Shown: positions 47,101 to 53,759 of the stretch, piece by piece
How the letters are laid out: each line of letters begins with the position of its first letter
Numbering within the stretch: the first letter of the stretch is position 1
DNA from: Lineus longissimus
Lineage: Eukaryota; Nemertea; Pilidiophora; Heteronemertea; Lineidae
DNA: 60,000 nt
Assembly (NCBI RefSeq): GCF_910592395.1
Contig: NC_088324.1
Location: 5,670,953 to 5,730,952 of the forward strand
Reading direction: 5' to 3'
Notes under the pieces: generated by a model
Told to the model about the DNA's origin: nothing
The model's input: only the letters and a program-made list of their open reading frames with translations
Database searches by the model: none
Translations under genes and position numbers: made by a program

Positions 47101-50100
47101 TTGTAGTGATGAGCTTGTTCTTTTTTGGGGGGAAAATGCAAGTGGAGTTATTTACCGGTAGGCCTTAAAATAGGTAAGTAGGCCTAGGCATGGGGGGGGG
47201 GGGGGGGTGATCATGGTGGTTGACAGTAACTACTAATCCTCATGGCCAGCACCAAGCATAAATTATGTGTTCATTATGCATTTATTTTATAATTCATCAA
47301 GTGTACACAAGGTGGCAGCACTAGCCAATGAGTGTCATTTTGGTGGAAAATAGCACCTTTTCCTTGGTTTATCCTGGGAAAACAGTAAAAGCGGCCGGAA
47401 ATTTTATTTCTGATTTTGAAAGTAGGTATCATTACCTTTATCATGTGCAAGCCACAGCATTCAAAGACCTGCAGTGTTGGAGATATGAGCGTCGATAGAG
47501 AGCTCTTCCTAAGCACTGCCCCTAGGTATGCATAATTACTAGGCCTAGCACGACCAAAGTATGAAGTGTTACTCAATGACCTGTTGCAGAATGGAAGATC
47601 TCATCAAATACTTCCATCATACAAAGGGGGAAATCCAGCTATTTTTTTTAGTCTCTGCAGGAGTGCCCAACATTGACCCAAAAATACACAAAAAAATAGG
47701 GGGAAAAAAGCTAAAACAAGCCCCCTAACTAGGCCTGCCCCTAACTCGGTTGCTAGTGATTTTTGAGAGTCATCAATTGCTGTGTAATGATGTCTTAGTG
47801 GAAGGATCTTGCATACCTAATCTCGTTAAAAACGGTTGACCCCCACCTTGCCACCCTCTGCATGGTGGTATCATGGACTGACACTTAACATCTATTTCAT
47901 ATAGAATTGTTAAGGGAGTATTACGAGTTCAAGGCAGGAAATAATTCAGAATCACAGTGACATGGGGGTAGGAACCAAGAGGCGTATTTTGTTTTCCTAA
48001 ACATGTAGTTTTACACAGGGTACATCAGCAAAACTTTCAACCAATCAGACGCTAGCAAATCTGTGACATAAAACTCGTAAAACAGGTAGATCCATGTAAA
48101 GTACAGTATGTAAGTTATGTACATGATGTAGTGTTGTGATGTATACATGAATACTCAGCGAGAAGATGAGCACCAAGTTTGGAGACAAAAATACGACAGC
48201 ATTTTCCTACAGTCATCATCCGATGCATACTCGATCATTGGTCGGGAGTGAAAAGTAGATGATTTAAACCAGTATCTTTATACTATTTGATGCTGGAAAG
48301 TTTTATCGTGGTTTTCGTACGACGCAGTGTACATCGGCAAAACATTCAACAAAACCACCATATTCCAGCGTCAAAATAGTAAGCTGATTTGAATCATTCA
48401 CAGTACACACTTTACACCCCGATCAATAAGTATGCAGCTGTACTGTATTCTACATGGATCTAGTACATACTTTACGAGTTTGCTTCCTTTTTATGATTGG
48501 TTGAACATCTTGCTGATGTACATCGTGTTGTACGAAAGGTTCAGAAAAAAGAGTCGCCGCCCGGAGGGATAGTGGAAGTCCTCAACGAAGGGTGCGAACA
48601 CACTCGGCAACCGCGTTGCCCTAACGTCTAACACTAATAAAGGTTTAAATTGAAATATATTAACATCCATCACATTTGCTCCAATAATGACCCAATAATG
48701 ACTCAATAACGATGTCGCCTTGATCACAAGATTGTAATTGGAAAATAATGGCTTTTTAGATTCGGTCTACACAAATCTGTACCCAATACACTAGTGGGAG
48801 GCATTTTCCAACTTATTAACGGTTTCCCTAACCTTTGCCGGATTTCTCTGACATTGTCCGACTTTCCCCGACTTTGTCCAAATGGATTAATTTGAAACTT
48901 TGAAATTAAATTGCAAAAAAATAAGCCATTTCTGTATTTCATCTTGTATTACACAGTAGTTTCCTCCTGCTTAAATATGGAGTTGCCAAAGTCAGATGCA
49001 CTCATGTGTGACATGCAAAAGGTCGAAAGGGGAGGAAGTCATTAATATTCACACCTATGGTCACTCTGGGTGTTTGCATCACACCTCATTAACACCATTC
49101 AACGAAGGCCTTTGATCTTTAATGGCCTACTTTGGGACGACCTAGTTTTTGTTCACAGGTTTAATGGAAATCCGACCTTTTGGACAAAGTCGGGGAAAAG
49201 TCGGACAATGTCGGAGAAATGTCGGAGAAATCAAGAAAAAAATAGAGAAGACGTGAATAAGTCGGAAAAAGCCTCCCACGAGTGTTAGTTTGTTTCCATG
49301 TAATGAAAAACCGCTGAAGGTTGTTTTTTGACTGCAAAAGACATCATGAGACGCTAACCCAGAGTAAGAATGAATATTTTCTTTTTTTTCTAAAGGACAA
49401 TACACTGCAGTTAGCAATTTTAGTATGTTGGAATAGCTTAGGAAATAAACTTTACAATCTGGGTTTGTTCTCATTGTCAGTAGTTTTTGGCTACTACAGA
49501 CTCACGTATATTTACCTTGCAATTTCCCTATCCTGTCCCATCGCGACAAGTATGAGCTCGGCGTTGATATGGATTGCCCAACATGGGAATATGAATAACA
49601 ATATGATCATCATACCTGAAGGAAAGCATGCATAAACGATATGAAAAATACATTAGACCCTTCCCCCAAAGTCCCTAAACCGGTTTGATAAGAAAGTGAA
49701 ACAATTATAACGATCTAACATAGTCGAAAATTCAGATCAGATTCTTATAAGATTCAGTGATCTTTTCAGTTCCGCGTATCTGTATATTCGTTACATGATT
49801 CTTATTCCAGATCTGATCCACATGTAAGAATCTTACAATGATAATGTAACGAAGTGATTTTTACTTAAGACCTTAATTGTAATCTTTATATGAATTTCAT
49901 CTTGATTTTCGAGCAGGGTCCGTTATGACGCTTGAACGAAATTCGTGTGCAACCTGGGGTGCAAGAGGCGACCTTGCAATGCGAAAGAATTGTCATCACA
50001 TGGCATGCAGATAAAATTTGAAAAAGATACTCATAGTTAAAAGACAGACTTACCTCTGATGAGATAAATGCCTACCATCTTCTTGTTGACGCTGCCAAAC

Positions 50101-52487
50101 GATTGAGAGAAACATGTATCGCACGCGGTAGAGAGACCGGCACCAATAGATACACCAGTCACGTTAAACACCTGTAAGGAGTGACGAATATGGATCAGAG
50201 ACAGACGAGGCAATACAAAATCATCTACTTCTTCTGCTTCCTAGCGATCACTGCCGATCTGTTAAAGGGATACTCCACTCATTGAACAAAATGTCCAAAA
50301 AACGCACAGTTGGAAGCCATGGCCTTAGTACATGAATATGTGTTTTCAAATGTTGACAAAATTCATTCCCTAGATGTTTTGAGCAGTTCTGTCATACATT
50401 GTCATACACACGACAAAAATCCAAAATCCATGGGAGCTGCCATTGATCTAACTTGTGATGTCACTAGTGCTTTGTGAATATTCATGCACAACACTGAATA
50501 GGCCTAGGTCCTAATGCCATTGAAATTAAAATCATTGCGTAATGAGGAACAATGATGACCATGGTGCATGAATATTCATACAGCACAAGTGACATCTCAA
50601 GCCAGAGTAATGGCATCTCCCATGGATTTTGTCATATTCGTATCAAATTGAATTATATTGAAATTTGAGAATATGTCAAATCAGACCATGGGCTACGGAT
50701 TGTGGGGTTATTGCATTTTTTTTCAATGAGTGGTGTATCCCTTTAACAAATGAGTTGTTATTCCGAGATGTTCTCTGCCTCAATGTATCAATAAAGCTTG
50801 TTATGCGGGCAAGTTCCTCGAGGACAAACAAACGTCGTTCCTAAACGGTTGCCAATCTCGGACACCTCCCAAAGGTTGTGGTCAAGGGTCATAGGTTCCA
50901 TGCGATGTGTGTTGCGTTCTCTCGACTTCGCAAACCCTACACACTGCACGGTTCCCTTTAAACTGGACCTCCGCTATAAGATGAGGCTGCCTACGGTGGC
51001 ATGACAATCACTGTGCTATTTTGGACTGATGAATTTCCCATGTTCCCACGAGCTGCCATGCACCAGCTGGAATTGATGTTCTCCGATCAGCAAGGTTCAA
51101 TCAAATATCTTGCTTCTATCTCTGTCAAAGTTTGTCCTTAAACAACCTCTACTCGAGATGAGTGTTTACAACAGGGTATCACACACTTACCGTGCCAGCC
51201 ATGGCCACCCCGGCCAGTATATCTGTACCAAGATGACCACAAAACGCTAGACTGACTGGTCCGAATAGGAAACTGAACAACGAGAGGACAATCTGAAGGG
51301 AAAAGCATAGAATTACTTCGGATGAGTCTTCCAGTGGTAACTATAGGTACGTTGAAGTTGATTCCATAACCCGATACAAAATCGGTTGGAGCCAATTTAG
51401 GAAGAACATGCAAAATTGCATTTCCATTTCAACTTGTGAATGCAACGTGCTGCATCCCTGATAAAGGCGAGTTTCTCTATATCATTCATGGACGCCAAAG
51501 GCTGCTCTAGAATTTGCCTCGGGTAAATCCTTAGTTTAAAATGTCCCCGTAGTGAGCAGTGAATGCTAATACACTTAATACATTTGATATATTGCCAGTT
51601 AGACATATTGCATTTTTGATATACTTCGCGAACCTGCACCACTTACCATAGACCAGGCTAGGCTAAACAACTCTGGGAATTCCTCTCTGACCCAATCAGG
51701 TGCGCATGGGCAGCAGGCGTAACAGATCTTGTCCCAACGCGTTGAGCCCGAGCTCACTAATGTGGCTGGAAGGAGATCAACATTTTAAACCCCAGGCAGA
51801 CGCTCCGGTTTTTCCAATTGAAACATAAGATTCGCAATCTTTATTTTTGCCAATCGAATATATTTGCAAGATCTGCGAAAATATGACGACCGTGAAAATG
51901 TCGTGGTTATACAGTATTCGCATGCAAAACATCGCTTGTGTCCTCCAGATTTGTGTAACTGAGTGTAAAAGCAAGTAAATCATCTTTTATCCTTTTGAAA
52001 TACCGGGCCCAATCGCCCTAGCTCATCCAAAACGTCAATGAAGCATATTTCGGGTGTGACGCCCCTGCCTGAATCCAAGAATTAATGAAATCAAGTCTGT
52101 ATTAAGGGTCGACCACATTCACCATTATTTTGGTGAGAACTTGAAATCGTTAAACATGTAATTATTTCCAAATGAAGTGAATGCCAAGGTTGGTTCGAGA
52201 CTCCAACGCTTTAAATTCGTATTCATTATGAAGGAGTTATATTGCTTTAGGACTTCAAGTTCTAGCAAAAATGTCTTTGCCTTTGGTCAACCCTTGAATC
52301 TTTTTGACCACTCCTCCTAGTACTTACATTCTGAACTATCGTCATCTGGCTTGTAAATCGTGCCATACTCGTGTGGCCTGCTGTTTTTGCCTCCGTTGGC
52401 TTGACTTTCGGCTACCCTTTCCTGCTCACAGTGATTACTTCCCACCGACTGAGTTCTTGTATGGAGGCGTTGGTTGTCCGAATCCAT
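16704..52487 (-). CDS. SLC47-type MATE multidrug/toxin extrusion transporter, 18 coding exons, 688 aa
   Basis: A proton-coupled organic-cation efflux transporter of the MATE (SLC47) family at the plasma membrane. CDS exons from ATG to stop: 52487-52328, 51765-51647, 51292-51191, 50171-50054, 49615-49516, 43517-43475, 39745-39701, 38893-38796, 36420-36323, 34721-34608, 32598-32531, 23469-23361, 20696-20621, 19637-19568, 19173-19041, 18611-18517, 17685-17565, 17101-16704. All introns are GT-AG and every phase fits (2,067 nt). Family signatures: LSTACDTCFSQSFG in TM2, FPCWAIHIN, the EWWSFEIG motif in TM7 with the transport-critical Glu at residue 321, LGAQSIAFQ, IRVGQMLGS, and LRGCGRQGIGA with YYIIGLPVGI. 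It is longer than typical SLC47A1 because of a 70-residue polar N-terminus and a C-terminal extra TM with a glycosylatable tail. Two antisense genes lie in its introns. The orthologue within the SLC47 family is not assigned. Confidence 0.93.
17565..17685 (-). CDS. MATE exon 17 (residues 517-556, cytosolic linker)
   Basis: AQVRAGT, then a strongly acidic stretch (MTEDEKQALLDGNDDVF, KEAEEER). Equivalent to the cytosolic loop before the last helix. Confidence 0.88.
18098..18139. repeat. GAC trinucleotide microsatellite in MATE intron 16
   Basis: About 14 uninterrupted GAC units. It creates artefactual long Thr/Asp ORFs. Confidence 0.95.
18517..18611 (-). CDS. MATE exon 16 (residues 485-516, TM12)
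   Basis: GLYVGLTVGLVIESTVFFIV then VYKTDWQGEVQK, matching the TM12-to-tail W-x2-E boundary of the family. Confidence 0.93.
19041..19173 (-). CDS. MATE exon 15 (residues 441-484, TM11)
   Basis: GVCAGILRGCGRQGIGAGII then YYIIGLPVGISLMF; a near-diagnostic MATE stretch. Confidence 0.95.
19568..19637 (-). CDS. MATE exon 14 (residues 417-440, TM10)
   Basis: YATNVILMVALFEFFDSIA, equivalent to the YA..HLFEA region. TTTTCAG acceptor and GCC|GTAAGT donor. Confidence 0.9.
20621..20696 (-). CDS. MATE exon 13 (residues 392-416, TM9)
   Basis: CSSLFMASFIAAASSVIPYV then FSSD. I chose the acceptor TACTTTAAG (exon start 20696), not the closer TTCCAG, because only it keeps the reading frame with exons 12 and 14. 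Confidence 0.82.
20885..21105. mobile_element. Foldback element, family 1, copy 1
   Basis: A 221-bp near-perfect palindrome: GTGACCCGCTCTACC ... GGTAGAGCGAGTCAC, with arms of about 100 bp and a short loop (AACCAAATCAGTTTG). Flanked by AAAT on both sides (20881-20884 and 21106-21109). No coding capacity. Other copies are at 24483-24703 and 42831-43041. Confidence 0.9.
22030..23190. repeat. Three-unit tandem repeat with GAC tail, bounded by GCTCACCT/AGGTGAGC
   Basis: Three diverged units of about 300-315 bp share the CCTCTGTGACCTTGA stretch (22177, 22491 and 22792) and a GAAACGTGCC segment. They end in a GACGGACGACGACG microsatellite (about 23067-23145) and a hairpin GCTCACCTCTGCTAAGAGG. GCTCACCT near 22058 forms the left partner. 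The class resembles repeats known to me from molluscan and related genomes; an exact family name is not claimed. Confidence 0.75.
23361..23469 (-). CDS. MATE exon 12 (residues 356-391, TM8)
   Basis: LPLGVGLACNIRVGQMLGSE, the second-repeat counterpart of the VRVGNALG motif of SLC47. The 9.1-kb intron before it (23470-32530) holds inverted-repeat arm 2 and the LamG-PAN gene B. Confidence 0.93.
23644..23830. mobile_element. Foldback-related element, family 2, copy 1
   Basis: A 187-bp element with ends GTGATCCGTCACAGCAAAAC and GGTTTTGCTGTGACAGGTCAC, flanked by ATAT on both sides. Its right arm is homologous to a family-1 arm (CAGGTnGAnACGGACT, then a CTATTGT...CCTTTTGTGAAAT-like run), while the left arm differs, so it is a less symmetric relative. 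Confidence 0.85.
24325..25026. mobile_element. MITE-like element with TTGGCAAGC/GCTTGCC repeats, copy 2
   Basis: Inverted counterpart of 11590-12073, enlarged by the 221-bp foldback insertion. Contains CCAAACAGGGTAGAATTTTT and GTTCGGCAAGCGGCTCTC. Confidence 0.65.
24483..24703. mobile_element. Foldback element, family 1, copy 2
   Basis: 221 bp, nearly identical to copy 1, flanked by AGTT on both sides (24479-24482 and 24704-24707). The corresponding site in arm 1 (near 11905) is uninterrupted TTAACTGATAAG, a single AGTT: a natural empty site. Confidence 0.92.
25158..25244 (+). pseudogene. GIY-YIG-type retroelement C-terminal fragment (arm 2)
   Basis: RHPEWFKRGVKEAMQIRTHK, then PSLNRDLG and TGA. 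Better preserved than the arm-1 copy. Class inferred from the EA..IR...LNRD pattern. Confidence 0.45.
25580..25890. repeat. GTGAC/CGATT minisatellite, array 3
   Basis: Units such as GTGACACAAAATCAGCC and GATTTGGTGGCCAAACCG, 17-22 bp, highly degenerate. Confidence 0.6.
25891..26844. other. Intronic DNA between arm 2 and block B, no feature recognised
   Basis: Short unrelated ORFs. Contains GACCTTGAAAAGTAGGTCAA near 26558, a phrase shared with the 22-kb tandem repeat. Confidence 0.4.
28015..28762 (+). CDS. LamG-like plus PAN-like secreted protein, paralogue B, exon 1
   Basis: ATG at 28015, 249 codons plus one base, donor GCGAG|GTAAAT. N-terminal hydrophobic segment (TIATRLFLVLQFAIFIT), then NRCWDWPFDKF and a LamG/ConA-like fold region with LGQWASFVFSHRLGQ and IDRILLFDRLISAAEIDNHK. 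Relative to paralogue A there are several in-frame indels and no frameshift. With 31290-31558 it predicts 338 residues. It is antisense to MATE in its 9.1-kb intron. Confidence 0.7.
29557..31235. mobile_element. TIR element with GTCGGA-type subterminal repeats, 1.68-kb copy in block B intron
   Basis: Ends ACACTAGTAGGAGAC and GCCTCCTACTAG, with TCTCCGACATTTCTCCGAC units inside the left end and inverted GTCGGAGAAATC units inside the right end. The interior (30060-30965) is bounded by a second inverted repeat, TACTAATTAGCTCCTCTCC and GGAGAGGAGCTAATTAGTA, and differs entirely from the interior of the block A copy. No recognised ORF. Confidence 0.75.
31290..31558 (+). CDS. LamG-like plus PAN-like secreted protein, paralogue B, exon 2
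   Basis: Acceptor ATATTTCAG; 269 nt as in paralogue A; stop TAG at 31556-31558. Contains SECAINCIITTTCRSFSW, VCRM and NCGEYV, all Cys conserved between the paralogues. Confidence 0.7.
31975..32160. repeat. GTGAC/CGATT minisatellite, array 4
   Basis: Block B counterpart of array 1, with TGTGTCACTTATTTGGTTGG and related words. Confidence 0.6.
32531..32598 (-). CDS. MATE exon 11 (residues 333-355), genuine copy in block B
   Basis: LLGSVPLGAQSIAFQVASMA, with TTATACAG acceptor and ATG|GTAAGA donor. A duplicate of this exon lies at 9637-9704. Confidence 0.9.
33389..33560. mobile_element. Small MITE-like inverted repeat
   Basis: Arms TAGTTGCTATTGCACC (33393 onward) and GGTGCAATAGCAACTA (33541 onward), about 170 bp in total, AT-rich core. 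In MATE intron 10. Confidence 0.6.
33570..34607. other. MATE intron 10, proximal part, no gene recognised
   Basis: Contains TTTTAGCTCCACCC near 33940, a word shared with the inverted repeat at 56675-56801, and TTCTAAAATACCTCAAACTT near 34000. No coding motif. Confidence 0.4.
34608..34721 (-). CDS. MATE exon 10 (residues 295-332, TM7, catalytic Glu)
   Basis: FLKMAMAGLLMVGLEWWSFE then IGTVLA. The Glu of EWW (residue 321) and that of FEIG (326) match residues required for cation/proton exchange in characterised MATE1 proteins. Confidence 0.93.
34722..36322. other. MATE intron 9, no gene recognised
   Basis: Short ORFs without family motifs and no clear TIR structure. Confidence 0.4.
36323..36420 (-). 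CDS. MATE exon 9 (residues 262-294, TM6)
   Basis: GSAVSQLISFYLMAILLVLY, then FKPTWG, the conserved GSA...TWGG region. Acceptor CTGCAG, donor GGAG|GTACGT. Confidence 0.92.
36801..37269. mobile_element. 469-bp MITE with ACAGGCATGC ends
   Basis: Left end ACAGGCATGCGAACAGCC; right end inverted ACAGGCATGCAAACGGCTC. Flanked by TAT on both sides, a likely 3-bp target duplication. No ORF. Superfamily not assigned. Confidence 0.7.
37514..38113. mobile_element. 600-bp MITE with TACACACGAGGGATTT ends
   Basis: TIRs of about 35 bp: TACACACGAGGGATTTCTCA on the left and its inverse (AGAAATCCCTCGTGTGTA) on the right, each followed by CCAACTTAGTTGG-type sequence. Target duplication unclear. In MATE intron 8. 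Confidence 0.8.
38796..38893 (-). CDS. MATE exon 8 (residues 230-261, TM5)
   Basis: NILLPTVIIGAIGIG then THYLFLYVFDFGY, the NYLFL-type TM5 of MATE proteins. The split Ile codon (AT|C) joins exon 9. Confidence 0.9.
39701..39745 (-). CDS. MATE exon 7 (residues 215-229), 45-nt micro-exon
   Basis: Encodes AIFVQEIMLQYLRCQ, aligned to the L-x-YL-x-Q end of TM4. Flanked by TTGCAG and CAG|GTAAGT. Confidence 0.85.
39788..40723. mobile_element. 936-bp element with about 200-bp inverted arms (Tc1/mariner-like ends)
   Basis: Ends CACTCGTGGTCAAAAGTTTA and, inverted, CACTCATGGTCAAAGTTCAC. Arms 39788-39990 and about 40525-40723 match at high identity and share CAATTTTCTCGAAAACCACT-like sequence. The TGGTCAAAAGTTT phrase is usual for Tc1-like termini. 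No transposase. The left flank is TA; the right flank is altered. Confidence 0.75.
40724..41330. other. MATE intron 6, no gene; GAGAGGTGTCC repeat words
   Basis: Around 40800-40960 the words GGTGTCC and TAGAGAGGT recur irregularly, like a degenerate repeat. Nothing coding. Confidence 0.4.
41338..41582. mobile_element. MITE-like element with TTGGCAAGC/GCTTGCC repeats, short copy 3
   Basis: A 245-bp version of the 11590-12073 family. It has CTTACCAAACAGCGACTTTT at the left and GGCTTGCCAAATAGACCCGG at the right, with dense palindromic subrepeats between. Confidence 0.65.
42663..42733. repeat. Fragment of the GACAGTGAGGTATC repeat
   Basis: TTTTAGCTCTCCCCGAGC through AAGACAATCAATACC and GACAGTGAGGTATC matches the right half of 56675-56801. 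Confidence 0.5.
42831..43041. mobile_element. Foldback element, family 1, copy 3
   Basis: 211 bp; same arms as copies 1 and 2, but the loop (ACAAACTGATTTGGT) is in the opposite orientation, so it inserted the other way round. Flanked by ATAT on both sides. Confidence 0.9.
43475..43517 (-). CDS. MATE exon 6 (residues 200-214), 43-nt micro-exon
   Basis: Encodes RIAGEYITWMMPALP with TTCCAG acceptor and CCG|GTAAGG donor. Intron 5 to its right (43518-49515) hosts the antisense CPNHR gene. Confidence 0.85.
44497..44926 (+). CDS. CPNHR-motif small protein, 5' coding region with in-frame TAG
   Basis: ATG at 44497 (MEPEKSQLKCGFAFISKD) reads in one frame to the donor TCAG|GTAAGG at 44926, except for TAG at 44617-44619. 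A GTAAGT donor at 44612 and an AG at 44661-44662 would remove the TAG as a 51-nt intron while keeping frame; otherwise it is a nonsense mutation. Key motifs: SEWELIALRAGVFD, ICPNHRYKLSLSW, RRCQHPLH, SREIYIKWGVFVPVGS. The C..HR...W.....C..P.H spacing suggests a zinc-binding module. I have the impression that similar uncharacterised proteins occur in marine invertebrates, but I assign no function. Confidence 0.6.
45270..45355 (+). CDS. CPNHR-motif protein, exon 3
   Basis: CCTTTTCAG acceptor; joins the preceding exon after one base to give ALCKGCEAKHRVS. It supplies a further C-x2-C pair, then an acidic, Pro-rich stretch, and ends GAG|GTGAG. The exact phase fit with exons on both sides supports real splicing. 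Confidence 0.65.
45568..45645 (+). CDS. CPNHR-motif protein, terminal exon
   Basis: Acceptor TTTTTTTTCAG with a strong pyrimidine tract; 25 residues (SAVASSSVQPADALENPADG, then TEGQI) and TGA at 45643-45645. Low complexity. Confidence 0.6.
   Translation, partial: SAVASSSVQPADALENPADGTEGQI
45646..47834. other. Right part of MATE intron 5, no gene recognised
   Basis: Several ORFs of 80-130 codons lack domain motifs. Contains G-runs at about 46855-46862 and 47192-47207. Confidence 0.4.
47890..48787. other. MATE intron 5, no feature recognised
   Basis: AT-rich, short ORFs only. Confidence 0.4.
48788..49285. mobile_element. TIR element with GTCGGA-type subterminal repeats, complete 498-bp copy
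   Basis: Ends ACACTAGTGGGAGGC and GCCTCCCACGAGTGT; TCCGACTTTCCCCGACTTTG inside the left, inverted GTCGGAGAAATGTCGGAG inside the right. Same family as 7847-8311 and 29557-31235, with a shorter interior. Confidence 0.8.
49516..49615 (-). CDS. MATE exon 5 (residues 167-199, TM3)
   Basis: GMMIILLFIFPCWAIHINAE and LILVAMGQDREIA, matching the FPCWA...QD region of SLC47 proteins. Confidence 0.92.
50054..50171 (-). CDS. MATE exon 4 (residues 128-166, TM2)
   Basis: Contains GAGLSTACDTCFSQSFG, a strong family signature. Donor AGAG|GTAAGT. Confidence 0.93.
50262..50746. mobile_element. 485-bp MITE with TTAA ends
   Basis: Inverted ends AGGGATACTCCACTCATTGA and TCAATGAGTGGTGTATCCCT are flanked by TTAA on each side, the target duplication used by piggyBac-like and Kolobok-like elements. 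No ORF. In MATE intron 3. Confidence 0.85.
51191..51292 (-). CDS. MATE exon 3 (residues 94-127, TM1)
   Basis: Encodes SLFSFLFGPVSLAFCGHLGT and AGVAMAGT, the conserved first helix and loop of eukaryotic MATEs. Phase 0 at both ends. Confidence 0.92.
51647..51765 (-). CDS. MATE exon 2 (residues 54-93)
   Basis: CTTCCAG acceptor and ATG|GTAAGT donor. A Cys-rich CYACCPCAPDW stretch precedes the first membrane segment, which begins EEFPELFSLAWSM. Confidence 0.9.
52328..52487 (-). CDS. MATE exon 1 (residues 1-53, cytosolic N-terminus)
   Basis: Starts at ATG 52487 (MDSDNQRLHTRTQSVGS) and ends at GAAT|GTAAGT. Polar, Ser/Asp-rich, no membrane segment. No in-frame alternative start nearby is better supported. 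Confidence 0.85.
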
Positions 52488-52879
52488 GGCGAGTGATGTT
52501 TATAAAACTTGAAAAAAAAGGCAATGCACATTAAGGCCGAGTTCGGGCGTGTTCCGGAGTCGGACCAGAGCAGACTGGTACGAAAACTCATACGGCTCAA
52601 ACTCGCACACTCGTTTGAAATAAATGTGATGTTTTCTTACTTGAAAACTCAAAAACTGACTTGAAGCAAGGTTTGAATTTTGAATGCGCCTTACAGGCTT
52701 TCGTCTATACCCGGTTCACCTGTCGTGACGTCAATTCTGACCTTTTTTGCGACGCGAGCTCCACCCTTAAAGGCTTCTAGGGCCAGCCCAAAGAACTCGA
52801 GAATAGCCGCGTAGCCATAAGTGAAAATAATATGTGACAAGACTGACAGAGACTAAGATAAATCTGACATTGTTGAGGC
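52488..52879. promoter_or_regulatory. 5' flank of the MATE gene
   Basis: Should contain the 5' UTR and possibly the promoter. A GTGACGTCAATT stretch near 52724 resembles a CRE-type TGACGTCA site. No TATA box is convincing, and an upstream non-coding exon cannot be excluded. Confidence 0.3.
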
Positions 52880-53745
52880 TCATTACTCGATTTCAGGAAG
52901 TTCTATCATCGAAGCGCATTGGCGGAGGTGCAGTTGGCGGAGAACACCAATGCCTTTTCAGCAGTTTCCAGAATAGGTCGTGGTCAACTTCAGCAGCATA
53001 GCTCAGATTGTTGTTAAATTCATTCTCAACAAGTGCATCGAGTTTTCTAAGTTCTGCACGAAAAATGCGCTTGTGCCGCTTTTACTGAACACGTCCGGTT
53101 GAGTTCGGGTTGCTCGATTTATCGGCTTTAAGCCACACGTTCCTAGCGAGGCTCATGTTTTCATGGAGACCGCGTCGTTTGCGGGAGTACCTTCGTGGAA
53201 TGGTCGTTTCGGCGGCTTTGCTCACAGCGCAGGTTATATTGTCGTAGAGATAGTCCACTTCATTTGGGTTGGGATCATTACCCTTTTGAGTAGCTGATAG
53301 TTCCTGACTGAGTTCTCGTCGATAGCACACAATTTTTTTCGAAATCACCCTGAAGGCAATGTCTCCATTGAAGAGTCTTTCGCGAGTCTAGGGGAGCATT
53401 CGAGTACGGTGTGTTCTACATGTTAGCGAAGGGCTTCAGGGTTGTAAAGACAGACAAGTGATCCGACGTATTCAGAAGTCCTTCATCGATTACTTCGTTG
53501 CACTATGCACTTTCAAGCATCACTGACGAAACGCAAATATGGTCAATTGGGGTTTTACTTGAACCCACGAATGGATCAAACGCATAGGCGGGGCCCGAAC
53601 ACGAATAACTAACAGGAATAGAAACCAGATTCGTTCGTTTCATCAAGGACTGAAGACACCTCGTTCTTTGACAGGATGTCGCAGCGGGGGTTCTTACACC
53701 ACTAATTTGCGCATTAAGGTCACCCGGTGTTTGGAAAAGGGTTTC
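52880..53745 (-). pseudogene. LINE ORF2 fragment: end of the AP endonuclease domain and linker
   Basis: Minus strand: GDLNAQISGVRTP near 53724, TPIDHICVSS near 53560, NTSDHLSV near 53465. These match the GD-x-N, D-H-I and S-D-H motifs of AP-endonuclease-type non-LTR retrotransposons. Another frame follows (53348 down), with RRYSRKRRGLHENMSLARNVWL and KRIFRAELRKLD, the endonuclease-RT linker. Frame changes and stops mark it as dead, and the RT core is absent. Confidence 0.75.
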
Positions 53746-53759
53746 TTAAAGGGGGACTA

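Larger units (their letters stand above)
43675..47889. mobile_element. Possible 4.2-kb unit bounded by inverted repeats and enclosing the CPNHR gene
   Basis: Left 43675-43740 and right 47835-47889 are inverted copies sharing CAGTCCATGATACCACCATG and GTGGCAAGGTGGGG. The left copy has a 13-bp insertion. No target duplication was found, and no transposase was recognised inside. Alternatively the two ends are independent copies of a short dispersed repeat. Confidence 0.45.
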
